The notes under the pieces are model-generated. The model did no database searches and had not been told where the DNA came from. It saw only the letters and a list, made by a program, of their open reading frames with translations. Positions 43,268 through 54,206 of a DNA stretch of 64,000 nt are shown piece by piece (the first letter of the stretch is position 1; the number at the start of each line of letters is the position of its first letter). Both the position numbers and the translations under genes were made by a program. The stretch is from JANNOG01 sp964516515 (GTDB lineage Bacteria; Actinomycetota; Actinomycetes; Actinomycetales; JBBAYJ01): contig CAZEYA010000001.1 of NCBI GenBank assembly GCA_964516515.1, forward strand, positions 23,609 through 87,608, given 5' to 3'.

Positions 43268-44029
43268 TCAAGCGCTCGCCGCGACCTCGCGCAGCCCCTT
43301 GGTGGGACGCAACCAGGCGCCCTCCGGCGGCAGTGAGTCCAACCGGACCCGGTCAAGCGGGGCGAGGAAGGCCCCGGGTACCTCTTCGAGGTCGATGAAG
43401 CGGATCAGGTCGGATTCCTGCGCGTAGCCGGCGACCTCGAAGAATGACAGCACGACGATCTCCACGCCGCTGCGGGCCAGCTCCTGCAGCGGCGACAGGA
43501 AGTTACGGCCGTCCCCGCTGGCCACCACGACCCGGCGCAACCGGCCGGTCGCCGCCCGGCTGGTGATGTGGGCGAGCATCGCGTCGTCGATGTCGTCACC
43601 GTCGGCGAGCTTGGGTTTGGCGAAGACCGCGAAGCCGAAGCTGCGCACCGCCTCGACCCAGCCGCGCATCTGCATGGCGAAGCCGGGCGGAATATTGGCG
43701 AACACGGCTCCTTCGACGTCACGGCCCTGCGCCGTCTGCACGAACCATGCCGCGATGGCGTCGTAGCGCGGCCGGTTGGACGCCGACGGTTTGGCGTCGA
43801 TGACCTGCGCGAGCGTGGCGTCGATGTTGGGGGCGTCCCAGACCAGCACGTCCAGTGGATCGGCGCTGTCCGGCACGGGCAATAACGGGAACCCGGCGCC
43901 GTCGAGCTGCGTCGATGGGTGGGCGTGGCTCAACGGGTGAAGCGGTGGGCCGGGCCGGCCAGGCTCCCGGCCGGGCTCGGCGTGCGCGGTGGCCATCCGA
44001 TCGACACTGGGGACAAAGGTGTCAGTCAC
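43268..44029 (-). CDS. NYN domain protein
   Basis: The 253-residue product has the NYN (LabA/limkain-type PIN-like) nuclease fold: VLVWDAPNIDATL at about 61-73, then GWVEAVRSFGFAVFAKPKLADGDDIDDAMLAHI, VVVASGDGRNFLSPLQELARSGVEIVVLSF. The acidic residues Asp65, the GDDIDD cluster and SGDGRNF are the expected metal site. RNA or DNA cleavage is likely but the target is unknown. The GTG start overlaps the ftsK 3' end by 8 bp, which suggests coupling to FtsK expression. An internal ATG at 43996 is an alternative start. Confidence 0.85.
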   Translation of the reverse strand: MTDTFVPSVDRMATAHAEPGREPGRPGPPLHPLSHAHPSTQLDGAGFPLLPVPDSADPLDVLVWDAPNIDATLAQVIDAKPSASNRPRYDAIAAWFVQTAQGRDVEGAVFANIPPGFAMQMRGWVEAVRSFGFAVFAKPKLADGDDIDDAMLAHITSRAATGRLRRVVVASGDGRNFLSPLQELARSGVEIVVLSFFEVAGYAQESDLIRFIDLEEVPGAFLAPLDRVRLDSLPPEGAWLRPTKGLREVAASA

Positions 44030-46757
44030 GTCCGGTCAACTCCCATGCGTCGTAGGACTCCTCGGCGATTCGCTCCGGTCCCGGAGCACCCGGCATCGGT
44101 GGCGGAAACGGTGATCCTGGTTCACGTGTCGATACCGGGTCAAAAGGTGATGCAGATGTCGGTGCTGTCGGTGGGGCCGCTGGTTCCGGCCCCTGCCCCC
44201 TGAGACGGGCCAGAGTGCCCGGCAGCTCGTCCTTGGTGACCATGACCTCGCGGGCCTTACTGCCTTCGCTCGGTCCCACGATGCCTCGGGACTCCAGGAG
44301 GTCCATCAACCTTCCGGCCTTGGCGAACCCTACCCTCAGCTTGCGCTGCAGCATCGACGTCGAACCGAACTGCGTCGTGATGACCTGCTCGGCGGCGGCC
44401 AGCAGCAGATCGAGGTCGTCACCGATGTCGGCATCGATCTCGCGACGCTCGACTACTGCGACGATGTCGGACCGGTACGCGGGTGCGGCCTGGGCCTTGA
44501 CGTGGCCGACCACGCCGGCGACCTCACCCTCGCCGACCCAGGCGCCCTGCACCCGCATCGCCTTGCTCGCCCCCATCGGCAGGAACAGCGCGTCGCCCTG
44601 CCCGATCAGCTTCTCGGCGCCGGGCTGGTCGAGCACGACCCGCGAGTCGGCCAGCGAGCTCGTCGCGAAGGCGAGCCTGCTGGGCACATTGGCCTTGATC
44701 AGGCCCGTCACGACGTCGACGCTGGGGCGCTGCGTGGCAAGGACAAGGTGGATGCCGGCCGCTCGCGCCAGCTGGGTGATCCGCACCACAGAGTCCTCGA
44801 CGTCGCGCGGCGCGACCATCATGAGGTCGGCCAGCTCGTCGACGATCACGAGCAGGTACGGGTAGGGCGAGATCGAGCGCTCCGAACCGGGCGGGGCCTT
44901 CAGCCCGCCACTGCGCACCGCGCGGTTGAAGTCGTCGACGTGTCGGTAGCCGAAGGCGGCCAGGTCGTCGTAACGGCGGTCCATCTCCCCCACCACCCAC
45001 TGCAGCGCCTCGGCGGCTTTCTTGGGGTTGGTGATGATCGGAGTGATGAGATGACCGACGCCCTCGTAAGCGGTGAGCTCGACCCGCTTCGGATCGACCA
45101 GCACCATCCGCACCTCGTCCGGGGTGGATCGCATCAGGATCGACGTGATCATGCTGTTGATGAACGAGGACTTCCCGGCCCCGGTGGCGCCGGCGACCAG
45201 GAGGTGCGGCATCTTGGCGAGATTGGCCAGGACATAGCCGCCCTCGACGTCCTTGCCGACGCCGATCGTCATCGGGTGCTCACTGCGGCGGGCCACCTCC
45301 GAGCGCAGCACATCGCCCAGACTCACCGTCTCGCGGTCGGTGTTGGGGATCTCGACACCGATCGCGGACTTGCCGGGGATCGGCGAGAGCATGCGAACGT
45401 CGGCGCTGGCCACCGCGTAGGCGATGTTGCGGCTCAACGCGATCACCCGCTCGACCTTGACGCCGGGGCCGACCTCGACCTCGTACCGGGTCACCGTGGG
45501 GCCCCGCGTGAAGCCGGTGACCGTGGCGTTGACGTTGAACTGCTTGAGCACATCGCTCAGCGAGGCCACCACGATGTCGTTGGCCGCCGTGCGCTCGCGG
45601 TGCGGCGGCCCGAGGACCAGCAGCCCCTGGTCGGGCAACGCATAGGTCAGGTGGTCGCCCAGGGTCAACTGCTCCACTCGTGATGACCCGTCGGCCGGCT
45701 GGGCCGCCGATCGCACGGCCGCGGCAGCGGTATCGCGGAGCACGTTGCTGGTGGGGACCTCGGCCAGGTCGTCGGGCACAGCCGAGTCGCCGTCGAACGG
45801 GGCGCGCTCGGCGTGCAGCCGCGGGCCACCGGACCCGTCGGTGAGATCGAACCGGGTGACCGGGTCGGGCTGGACCACGGCGGCCTGTTCGTACGGCTCG
45901 TCAGCGGGAACGATCGGCCCATCGTCGACGACACCGGCGGCATCGTCCGCGCTCGGGCGGCGGAGCACCTGGATCACCCTGGCACGCAGCCAGTCGCCGA
46001 CCACGTGCAACGGGGTCGCCGTCGCCACCAGCACGGCGACCGCAGCCAGGGCCACGAGGAGCGGCGCTGTCAACCACACCGACAGTGCCGCCTCGAGGGG
46101 GTCGGCGACGAGGAACCCGACGAAGCCGCCGCCCGCGGCCAGTCCCGCCCGGCCGTCCGTGGACGGTGAGGGCAGACCTGCGATGAGATGACACATCCCG
46201 GCAGCGGCGACCAGCGCCATGGCGAGTCCCGCGGCGATACGGCCGTTCGGCCCGACAGCATCGGGGTTGCGGAACAGTCGAAACGCGAGGAACGCCACGA
46301 CCACCGGCATGATCACGGATACCTGCCCCAGGGTCGCGGTCAGCCCGACATGGACGGCGTCGATCGCCGACCCCTCCGGCCGGGCCCACTCGGTCGCCAC
46401 GAAGAGCGCCGCCAGTCCCGCCACCAGCAGCGCCCAACCGTCCCTGCGCTGCTCCGGTTCCAGTTCGGTGGCGTGCCGATGAACCGAGCGGATCGTCACG
46501 CCGATGAGCCGGGCCGGCGCCAGCGCCAGTGCCGCCAGGAATCGCCAGAAGGCGCCGTACTCGTCCGAGCGGGCATGCGACACCCGCGACGCGCCGGGCC
46601 GTGGCTTGCGGGCAGGCGTCGCCGACCGGGTGGCTCCCGATCGTGTACCGGCACCACGTGCGGTCCCCGTGCCCGGAGTTCTGCTTGCGCCGGTCCTGGT
46701 CGCGCCTGCCCTCCCGGTGGACCTGGTGGCGGCGCGGCCAGCCGGTGGACGGGGCAT
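44022..46757 (-). CDS. ftsK: DNA translocase FtsK
   Basis: The 911-residue septal DNA pump clears the chromosome from the closing septum. After a basic, Arg/Thr-rich N-terminus come four membrane segments (about 107-250), a Pro/acidic linker, the alpha domain, the RecA-like motor with Walker A AGATGAGKSS (523-531) and LVIVDELADLMM, and the winged-helix gamma domain at the end (TSMLQRKLRVGFAKAGRLMDLLE) that reads KOPS sites. The ATG lacks a ribosome site; a TACCGT box 6 nt upstream suggests a leaderless transcript. It heads a pair with the NYN gene. Confidence 0.97.
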   Translation of the reverse strand: MPRPPAGRAATRSTGRAGATRTGASRTPGTGTARGAGTRSGATRSATPARKPRPGASRVSHARSDEYGAFWRFLAALALAPARLIGVTIRSVHRHATELEPEQRRDGWALLVAGLAALFVATEWARPEGSAIDAVHVGLTATLGQVSVIMPVVVAFLAFRLFRNPDAVGPNGRIAAGLAMALVAAAGMCHLIAGLPSPSTDGRAGLAAGGGFVGFLVADPLEAALSVWLTAPLLVALAAVAVLVATATPLHVVGDWLRARVIQVLRRPSADDAAGVVDDGPIVPADEPYEQAAVVQPDPVTRFDLTDGSGGPRLHAERAPFDGDSAVPDDLAEVPTSNVLRDTAAAAVRSAAQPADGSSRVEQLTLGDHLTYALPDQGLLVLGPPHRERTAANDIVVASLSDVLKQFNVNATVTGFTRGPTVTRYEVEVGPGVKVERVIALSRNIAYAVASADVRMLSPIPGKSAIGVEIPNTDRETVSLGDVLRSEVARRSEHPMTIGVGKDVEGGYVLANLAKMPHLLVAGATGAGKSSFINSMITSILMRSTPDEVRMVLVDPKRVELTAYEGVGHLITPIITNPKKAAEALQWVVGEMDRRYDDLAAFGYRHVDDFNRAVRSGGLKAPPGSERSISPYPYLLVIVDELADLMMVAPRDVEDSVVRITQLARAAGIHLVLATQRPSVDVVTGLIKANVPSRLAFATSSLADSRVVLDQPGAEKLIGQGDALFLPMGASKAMRVQGAWVGEGEVAGVVGHVKAQAAPAYRSDIVAVVERREIDADIGDDLDLLLAAAEQVITTQFGSTSMLQRKLRVGFAKAGRLMDLLESRGIVGPSEGSKAREVMVTKDELPGTLARLRGQGPEPAAPPTAPTSASPFDPVSTREPGSPFPPPMPGAPGPERIAEESYDAWELTGRD

Positions 46758-46763
46758 ATGGCC

Positions 46764-46769
46764 ACGGTA
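46764..46769 (-). promoter_or_regulatory. Candidate -10 box for leaderless ftsK
   Basis: TACCGT ends exactly 6 nt before the ftsK ATG on the minus strand, with no ribosome site between. This is the same spacing as at rimO, dapA and thyX. Confidence 0.5.
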
Positions 46770-46824
46770 AGCCCTGCGGTCGCTCCGCGGCGGGAGTCAC
46801 ACGCCCTGCCCGGCCGGCGCCGCC

Positions 46825-48506
<1,682 letters not shown>

Positions 48507-48507
<1 letters not shown>

Positions 48508-49400
48508 CACGACGACAGGACCCCGGCGGCCGTCAGCGCGGACATGATCGTCTCGGTCTCGGCGGCGGTGGCCGCAACGTGCGGCAGCCGCACCGCGGGG
48601 CAGGCCAGCATGCCGATGGCGTGCGCGGCGGCCTTGGCGGCGACTGCGCCCGGCAAGCGGGTCATGATGGCGTCCACGGCCGGTTGCAGCTGATGGTGCC
48701 ACCGCGCCGCCTCGGCGGTGTCCCCGCGACCGAACGCATCGATGAGCTCTCGGTAGCACGGGGACGTGACATGAGTGGTAACGCCGACCACCCCGGCACC
48801 CCCGAGGGCGAGATGAGGCAGCGTCATCGCGTCGTCACCGGAGTACCAGGCAAGGTCCGTCGCGGCCTGTACCCGCGTGGCGGCTGACAGGTCCCCCTTG
48901 GCGTCCTTCATCGCGACCACGCGGGGATGCGCAGCGAGGGCGATGGTCGTCTCGGTGCTGAACTCGACGGCGCTGCGGCCAGGGATGTCGTAGAGCATCA
49001 CCGGCAGGCCGGTGGCGTCGGCGATGGCGCGGACGTGCGCGAGCAGGCCGGCCTGGGTCGGCTTGGAGTAGTACGGCGCCACCACGAGCACGCCGTGGGC
49101 TCCCGCCTTCTCCGCGGACCGGGCCAGCTCGATGCTATGCGCGGTGTCGTTGGTCCCCACGCCGGCCACGACCTGGCAGCGGCTCCCGACGGCGTCGAGC
49201 ACCGCACGCAGCAGCGCGTCCTTCTCGGCGTCAGTGGTCGTGGGCGCCTCGCCGGTCGTGCCGCTGATGACCAGGCCGTCATTGCCGTCGGCGACCAGCC
49301 GCTCGGCCAGCGAGCCGGCCCCGGTCAGATCGATCGAGGCGTCACCGCGCATGGGGGTCACCATGGCCGTGAGCAAGGCGCCGAAGGGACGAAGCGACAT
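48507..49400 (-). CDS. dapA: 4-hydroxy-tetrahydrodipicolinate synthase DapA
   Basis: The 297-residue TIM-barrel aldolase condenses pyruvate with aspartate semialdehyde in the lysine/diaminopimelate path. It has GTTGE (47-51), APYYSKP, the catalytic Tyr137 in LYDIPGRS and the Schiff-base Lys165 in VVAMKDAKGD. The ATG at 49400 is supported by a TACCCT box exactly 6 nt upstream and no ribosome site. The stop overlaps the rnj start. dapB, often next to thyX in actinobacteria, is not here. Confidence 0.96.
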
Positions 49401-49406
49401 GCCCGG

Positions 49407-49412
49407 AGGGTA
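49407..49412 (-). promoter_or_regulatory. Candidate -10 box for leaderless dapA
   Basis: TACCCT lies exactly 6 nt before the dapA ATG on the minus strand, within the short thyX-dapA gap. A transcript from here would start at the ATG and include rnj. Confidence 0.5.
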
Positions 49413-49423
49413 CCCGCGAGCGG

Positions 49424-50179
49424 TCAGGGAGCGACCCGGCCCGCGGCGACGAACGCCCCGTGAGTCAGTGGCATCAGACCTGACCACAGCCGTTCCATCT
49501 GCTCGGCCACCATCTCGATCTCGCGCTGAGGGTAGGACGGGAACGTGGAGTCGGGGCTGATCGTGCGCAGCGACAACACGTTCATCAGCGAGCGAGCGTT
49601 GATCGTTACGTACATCGACGAGTAGATCGTCACCGGCAGCACCATGCGGGCCACCTCGCGGGCGATCCCGGCCGCCAGCATCTCCTCGTACGCAGCGTAG
49701 GCGTCGCGGCAGACCCGTTGCGTGCTCGCGGTGACCAGGGCGTGCTGCTCCAGTGTGCCGGCCACGAAGGTGTAAGCGCCCGGCCTGCCCTCCTGGCGCA
49801 GCTTGCGGTCCGGACCGGGGACGTAGAACGTCGGCCGGAGCTGACGGTAGCGGCCGGACTCCTCGTTGTAGGAGGCGATCCGGTGGCGCATGAACTCACG
49901 GAAGACGAAGATCGGCGCGCTGACGTAGAAGGTCATGACGGCATGCTCGAAGGGGCTGCCGTGCCGGTCACGCATCAGGAACCTGATGAGGCCCGCGGCG
50001 CCGGCCGGGTCGGCGTCGACATCTTCCAGGCTGGCCTCGCCCTTCGTCGAGACCCGCGCGGCGAAGGCGATGTCGGCGTCGCGGGCGCTGTGCTTGACGA
50101 GCTCGACATCGACGTCGGATCGGAAGATCACCTCGGTCGTGGGACCCGACGCCGAGGGCAGCTGGATGGTCGCGCTCAT
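49424..50179 (-). CDS. thyX: Flavin-dependent thymidylate synthase ThyX
   Basis: The 251-residue enzyme methylates dUMP to dTMP with FAD, NADPH and methylenetetrahydrofolate. The ThyX motif RHR-x7-S is at Arg98-His99-Arg100 to Ser108 (EFMRHRIASYNEESGRY), with GSPFEHAVMTFYV before it and NARSLMNVLSLR after. The length is typical. The ATG at 50179 is preferred over one 30 bases upstream because TACTCT lies exactly 6 nt before it. It is divergent from a HAD phosphatase gene and 23 bases before dapA. Confidence 0.97.
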   Translation of the reverse strand: MSATIQLPSASGPTTEVIFRSDVDVELVKHSARDADIAFAARVSTKGEASLEDVDADPAGAAGLIRFLMRDRHGSPFEHAVMTFYVSAPIFVFREFMRHRIASYNEESGRYRQLRPTFYVPGPDRKLRQEGRPGAYTFVAGTLEQHALVTASTQRVCRDAYAAYEEMLAAGIAREVARMVLPVTIYSSMYVTINARSLMNVLSLRTISPDSTFPSYPQREIEMVAEQMERLWSGLMPLTHGAFVAAGRVAP

Positions 50180-50185
50180 CCCTGG

Positions 50186-50191
50186 AGAGTA
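50186..50191 (-). promoter_or_regulatory. Candidate -10 box for leaderless thyX
   Basis: TACTCT ends exactly 6 nt before the thyX ATG on the minus strand, with no ribosome site. It lies within 32 bases of the divergent phosphatase start. Confidence 0.5.
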
Positions 50192-50211
50192 GTGAGGGAG
50201 ACTGGGCAACC

Positions 50212-50892
50212 GTGACCGGCCGAGCAGACGCCCGAGATGTCCTGTCCGAGACCTTCGGGGCGGTGCTGTTCGACATGGACGGCACGCTGCTGGACTCCCT
50301 GGCCCCCGTGGTGCGGTCGTGGACCCGGTGGGCGGCGGAGTACGGCGTGTCGCTGCAGGAGCTGCGCAACACCCCCACCCATGGTCGCCCGGCCCGTGAC
50401 ATCGTCGCCGACTTCGTGCCCGCGCAGCAGGTCGATGCCGCCTACGACCGCATCGTCGACTTGGAGATCGCCGACACCGATGGCTGCGTGCCGTTGCCGG
50501 GGGCCCTCGCGGCGCTGGTGGCGACCGGTGCCCGCAGTGCCGTCGTGACGTCCTGCTCGGCGCCGCTCGCGGCGGCCCGGCTCCGCGCGGCCGGCATCCC
50601 GACCCCGGCGGTGGTGGTCACAGCCGACGACGTCAGTCGCGGCAAGCCCGATGCGGAGCCGTTCCTGCTTGCCGCGAAGCTGCTGGGGGTGGAGCCGGCG
50701 GCGTGCCTCGTCGTCGAGGACGCACCTGCCGGGCTGGCCGCCGCCGCGGCCGCCGGCTGCGCGGCCCTCGCGCTGACGACCACGCACACCGCCGACGAGC
50801 TGAGCGCCGACCTGGTGGTGGCCACGCTGGCCGACGTCACCCTGCTCGCCGCCCCCGACGGCCTGCGCGTGCGCCGCTACCTCTCACCGTAG
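50212..50892 (+). CDS. HAD-family phosphatase
   Basis: The 226-residue haloacid-dehalogenase hydrolase has motif I FDMDGTLLDS (Asp21 nucleophile, Asp23), a helical cap at about 30-85, motif II VVTSCSAP and motifs III/IV in DVSRGKPDAEPFLLAAKLLGVEP and VVEDAPAG. It belongs to the beta-phosphoglucomutase/sugar-phosphatase branch (GKPDAEPFL). The substrate is not evident. The GTG has a GGGAGA site somewhat far upstream. It is alone on its strand between thyX and the oxidase genes and converges with ctaF. Confidence 0.9.
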   Translation: MTGRADARDVLSETFGAVLFDMDGTLLDSLAPVVRSWTRWAAEYGVSLQELRNTPTHGRPARDIVADFVPAQQVDAAYDRIVDLEIADTDGCVPLPGALAALVATGARSAVVTSCSAPLAAARLRAAGIPTPAVVVTADDVSRGKPDAEPFLLAAKLLGVEPAACLVVEDAPAGLAAAAAAGCAALALTTTHTADELSADLVVATLADVTLLAAPDGLRVRRYLSP

Positions 50893-50907
50893 CCACGCCC
50901 CACCCCA

Positions 50908-50966
50908 GTGATCATGGACGACATGCTCTGCGACCCTCCGTGTCACAGCGATCTGGCCATGATCAC
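50908..50966. repeat. Inverted repeat GTGATCATGG ... CCATGATCAC
   Basis: Perfect 10-bp arms (50908-50917 and 50957-50966) enclose a 39-base loop between two convergent genes. It could fold as a long hairpin and serve as a terminator, or be one copy of a dispersed palindromic element. The loop holds no further strong stem. Confidence 0.6.
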
Positions 50967-50986
50967 GGGAATCTGTGAGGGGGTGG

Positions 50987-51388
50987 TCAGTGCTTGAAGT
51001 CTCCGACGTAGTGCTCGAAGACGAGGCCGAGCACCATCAGACCGAAGGTGGCCAAGCCGAGGATGAACAGCCACGGCCCGATGGCGAAGCCGACGAACAT
51101 GACCGCGGCCCCACCGGCGGCGCCGATCGGCCAGAAGCTGCGGGGGTTGAAGAAGCCCAGCTCACCCGCACCGTCGGCGACCTCGGCCGAACCGTTGTCC
51201 TCCGGGCGCGGGTCGATTCGCTGACCGACGAGGAAGAAGTACAACCCGACCATCGCCGACAGGCCACCGGTGAGCAGCAGCGCCGCGAACCCGACCGGTT
51301 CCTCCCACTGGTTGAGCAGGCCGTAGACGAAGGCCAGCGGGACGAAGAAGAAGGTACCCGAGCCGAAAACCCACGTCTCGATCTTCAC
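50987..51388 (-). CDS. ctaF: Cytochrome c oxidase subunit IV (actinobacterial type)
   Basis: The 133-residue membrane protein has four hydrophobic segments (starting VKIETWVFGSGTFFFVPLAFVYG) and the WPIGAAGGAAVMFVGFAIGPWLFILG region of the actinobacterial aa3 oxidase subunit IV. It stabilises the oxidase within the cytochrome bcc-aa3 supercomplex. The GTG at 51388 follows a GGGAG site. It lies 28 bases after ctaD. The bcc genes and ctaE are not in this window. Confidence 0.93.
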   Translation of the reverse strand: MKIETWVFGSGTFFFVPLAFVYGLLNQWEEPVGFAALLLTGGLSAMVGLYFFLVGQRIDPRPEDNGSAEVADGAGELGFFNPRSFWPIGAAGGAAVMFVGFAIGPWLFILGLATFGLMVLGLVFEHYVGDFKH

Positions 51389-51416
51389 TGCTGACTCCCG
51401 CGGTCGTGTCGACGGC

Positions 51417-53210
51417 TCATTGGTGCCTGCCGGTGGCGGTGCCCCCGATGTCGGATTGGCCGAAGATCTGGTCCAGCGCGCCCTGATCGGCCTTGGCCTG
51501 CTGAGCGGCCGCGACCTCCGGGTGATGCAGGTCGAAGGCCGGGCGCTCGGAGCGGATCCGCGGCAGCGCATTGAAGTTGTGCCGCGGCGGCGGGCAGCTG
51601 GTGGCCCACTCCAGTGAGGCACCCCAGCCCCATGGGTCATCGACCGTCACCCGCGGCGCACGGGTCGCGGTGATGTAGACATTCCACAGGAACGGAATGG
51701 TGGCGGCGCCCAGCAAGAACGCCCCGACCGTCGACACCTCGTTGAGCAGGGTGAAACCGTCGGAGGTCTGGTAGTCGACGTAGCGGCGAGGCATGCCGTC
51801 GACACCGAGCCAGTGCTGGATGAGGAAGGTCGCGTGGAAACCGACGAACGTCATCCAGAAGTGGATCTTGCCGAGCCGCTCGTCGAGCATCTTGCCGGTC
51901 ATCTTCGGCCACCAGAAGTAGAAGCCGGCGAACATGGCGAACACGACGGTGCCGAAGACGACGTAATGGAAGTGGGCGACGACGAAGTAGGTGTCGGACA
52001 AGTGGAAGTCAAGGGGCGGCGCGGCCAGGATGACTCCGGTCAGACCACCGAAGAGGAAAGTGATGAGGAAGCCGATCGCCCACATCATCGGCGTCTCGAA
52101 GGTCACCGAGCCCCGCCACATGGTGCCGATCCAGTTGAAGAACTTCACCCCGGTGGGCACTGCGATGAGCATGGTCAGGAAGGCGAAGAAGGGCAGCAGC
52201 ACCGCCCCGGTGACGTACATGTGGTGACCCCACACACCTACCGACAGGCCGGCGATCGCGATCGTGGCGAAGACGACGCCCTTGTAGCCGAACAGCGGTT
52301 TGCGGCTGAATACCGGCAGCACCTCGCTGATGATCCCGAAGAACGGCAACGCGATGATGTAGACCTCGGGGTGACCGAAGAACCAGAAGAGGTGCTGCCA
52401 GAGAATGGCCCCACCGTTCTCCGGATCGAAGACCACGGCGCCCAGTTGCCGGTCGGCGCCCAGCACCAGCAGCGATGCCGCCAGGATGGGGAAAGCCATG
52501 AGTACCAGGACGCTGGTGATCAGCGCGTTCCAGGTGAAGATCGGCATCCGGAACATGGTCATGCCGGGTGCCCGCATGCAGACGATTGTCGTCACGAAAT
52601 TGACGGCACCCAGAATCGTCCCGAAACCGGCCAACGCCAGTCCGAAGATCCAGAAGTCACCGCCGAGACCCGGTGAATAGGCCTCCGACGACAGCGGCGT
52701 GTAGGCGGTCCAGCCGAAGGCCGCCGCACCACCCGGCAGCAGGAAGGCCGATACCGCGATGAGCCCGCCGAAGAGGTACAGCCAATAGGCGAAGGCGTTG
52801 AGCCGGGGGAAGGCGACGTCGGGCGAGCCGATCTGCAGCGGTACCAGCACGTTGGCGAAGCCAGCGAACAGCGGCGTCGCGAACAGCAACAGCATGATCG
52901 TGCCGTGCATCGTGAACAGCTGGTTGTACGCCTCGTTGCTGGCCAGGATCTGCCGGCCCGGGTTGAACAGCTCGGCGCGCATCACGAGCGCCATGAGCCC
53001 GCCGATGAGGAAGAACACGAACGAGGAGATGAGGTACAGGTAGCCGATCTTCTTGTGATCTGTGGTGGTCAGCCAATCGGCGATGATCTTGCCGCGGTTG
53101 TTGACGGCACCACTGGGCAGGTACAGGCCTGCCGGCAAGGACGGCGACGGTGGCGCCTCAGGTGCTGCAGTCCGCTCGAACCGCCCTGGCACTGCTGCGT
53201 CGGTCGCCAT
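51417..53210 (-). CDS. ctaD: Cytochrome c oxidase subunit I
   Basis: The 597-residue catalytic subunit of aa3 oxidase binds heme a, heme a3 and CuB in twelve membrane helices. Visible ligands are in TMHGTIMLLLF (heme a), FFGHPEVYIIALP (CuB His and the cross-linked Tyr), VWGHHMYVTG (two CuB His) and VAHFHYVVFGTVVF (heme a3 and heme a His). DHKKIGYLY opens the core. The ATG shares one base with the ctaC stop (TGATG), so the two are coupled. The C-terminal 80 residues form a soluble Pro-rich tail typical of actinobacteria. Confidence 0.98.
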   Translation of the reverse strand: MATDAAVPGRFERTAAPEAPPSPSLPAGLYLPSGAVNNRGKIIADWLTTTDHKKIGYLYLISSFVFFLIGGLMALVMRAELFNPGRQILASNEAYNQLFTMHGTIMLLLFATPLFAGFANVLVPLQIGSPDVAFPRLNAFAYWLYLFGGLIAVSAFLLPGGAAAFGWTAYTPLSSEAYSPGLGGDFWIFGLALAGFGTILGAVNFVTTIVCMRAPGMTMFRMPIFTWNALITSVLVLMAFPILAASLLVLGADRQLGAVVFDPENGGAILWQHLFWFFGHPEVYIIALPFFGIISEVLPVFSRKPLFGYKGVVFATIAIAGLSVGVWGHHMYVTGAVLLPFFAFLTMLIAVPTGVKFFNWIGTMWRGSVTFETPMMWAIGFLITFLFGGLTGVILAAPPLDFHLSDTYFVVAHFHYVVFGTVVFAMFAGFYFWWPKMTGKMLDERLGKIHFWMTFVGFHATFLIQHWLGVDGMPRRYVDYQTSDGFTLLNEVSTVGAFLLGAATIPFLWNVYITATRAPRVTVDDPWGWGASLEWATSCPPPRHNFNALPRIRSERPAFDLHHPEVAAAQQAKADQGALDQIFGQSDIGGTATGRHQ

Positions 53211-54121
53211 CAGTTACCGCCTCCCTCGTTGCCTCGACCTGTCACGCCGCCGCCGACGTAACCGGGCACCAGGCCCTCGCGGCTCAGCTCCACCGACAGC
53301 TGACCGGTCTGCCCCGCCGCTTCCAGCTCAGCGATGTGAGCGTCGAACTCCTCACGCGAGACCACCCGGACCGTGAACAGCATCTCAGCGTGGTTCTCGC
53401 CGCACAATTCGGCGCAGCGTCCGGCGAACGTCCCTTCGCGGGTCGGCGTTACCCGGAACTGATTCTCGCGGCCGGGGATGTTGTCCATCTTGAACAACCA
53501 GGCCGGCACGAAGAACGAGTGGTTGACGTCACGGGCGTACAGGTGGAACTCCACCCGTTCGTTGACCGGCAACCACAACTGCGGCAGCCGGTCCTCGACC
53601 CCCGGCGCCTGCAGCTGCGCCTGGCGGCCGGTGACGTAGACGTCTTCCTCGACGTAATTGAAGTCCCAGGACCACTGCTTGCCGATGACCTCGACGGTGT
53701 GCTGCGCCGCACCGCCGTCGGCGTCGTCCATGCTGAGGATGGCTGCCTGGTCACGTGCGGTGAAGTAGAACAGCACCGAGACCATGACCAGCGGTACCAC
53801 GGTATATGTGATCTCCAAGGGGACGTGATAGCGGATCTGCCGCGGCGCCGGGTCGTCCGAGCGACGCCTGCGATAGGCGATCACGACCCAGATGGTCAGG
53901 CCCCAGACCAGCACACCGACCGCGAGGGCCGCGACCCACGACCCGTTCCACAGATCGGTGATGCGCTGCGTCTGGTCCGTCGCGCCGGTGCTCGCCTCCG
54001 GCAGGTACCCACGCTGCAGGGTGTCCGCCGAGCACCCACTCAGGACGAGGGCGGCGACGGCTGCCAGGACAGCTGGGACGACGCCTCGACGCCGGAGGCG
54101 ATCTCTGGAGTTGGGGCCCAC
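53210..54121 (-). CDS. ctaC: Cytochrome c oxidase subunit II
   Basis: The 303-residue lipoprotein carries the CuA centre that takes electrons from cytochrome c. The signal peptide has RLRRRG, a hydrophobic core and lipobox LSGC with Cys30; two membrane helices follow (about 61-83 and 106-126). The CuA motif is CAELCGENHAEM with the earlier His in DVNHSFFVP. The GTG at 54121 gives an ideal signal peptide and has TATCGT exactly 6 nt upstream; a GTG at 54187 would add 22 residues before it and is disfavoured. Heads ctaC-ctaD-ctaF. Confidence 0.95.
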   Translation of the reverse strand: MGPNSRDRLRRRGVVPAVLAAVAALVLSGCSADTLQRGYLPEASTGATDQTQRITDLWNGSWVAALAVGVLVWGLTIWVVIAYRRRRSDDPAPRQIRYHVPLEITYTVVPLVMVSVLFYFTARDQAAILSMDDADGGAAQHTVEVIGKQWSWDFNYVEEDVYVTGRQAQLQAPGVEDRLPQLWLPVNERVEFHLYARDVNHSFFVPAWLFKMDNIPGRENQFRVTPTREGTFAGRCAELCGENHAEMLFTVRVVSREEFDAHIAELEAAGQTGQLSVELSREGLVPGYVGGGVTGRGNEGGGN

Positions 54122-54127
54122 GCTTCG

Positions 54128-54133
54128 ACGATA
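54128..54133 (-). promoter_or_regulatory. Candidate -10 box for leaderless ctaC
   Basis: TATCGT ends exactly 6 nt before the preferred ctaC GTG on the minus strand. No ribosome site is visible. It independently supports the shorter ctaC start. Confidence 0.5.
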
Positions 54134-54206
54134 GCGGTCGTGATTCGCGTTACCGCGGCGACCCGGCGGGGTGCCTGCCGGGATCACGAGCAGCCGCCGC
54201 CCACGG

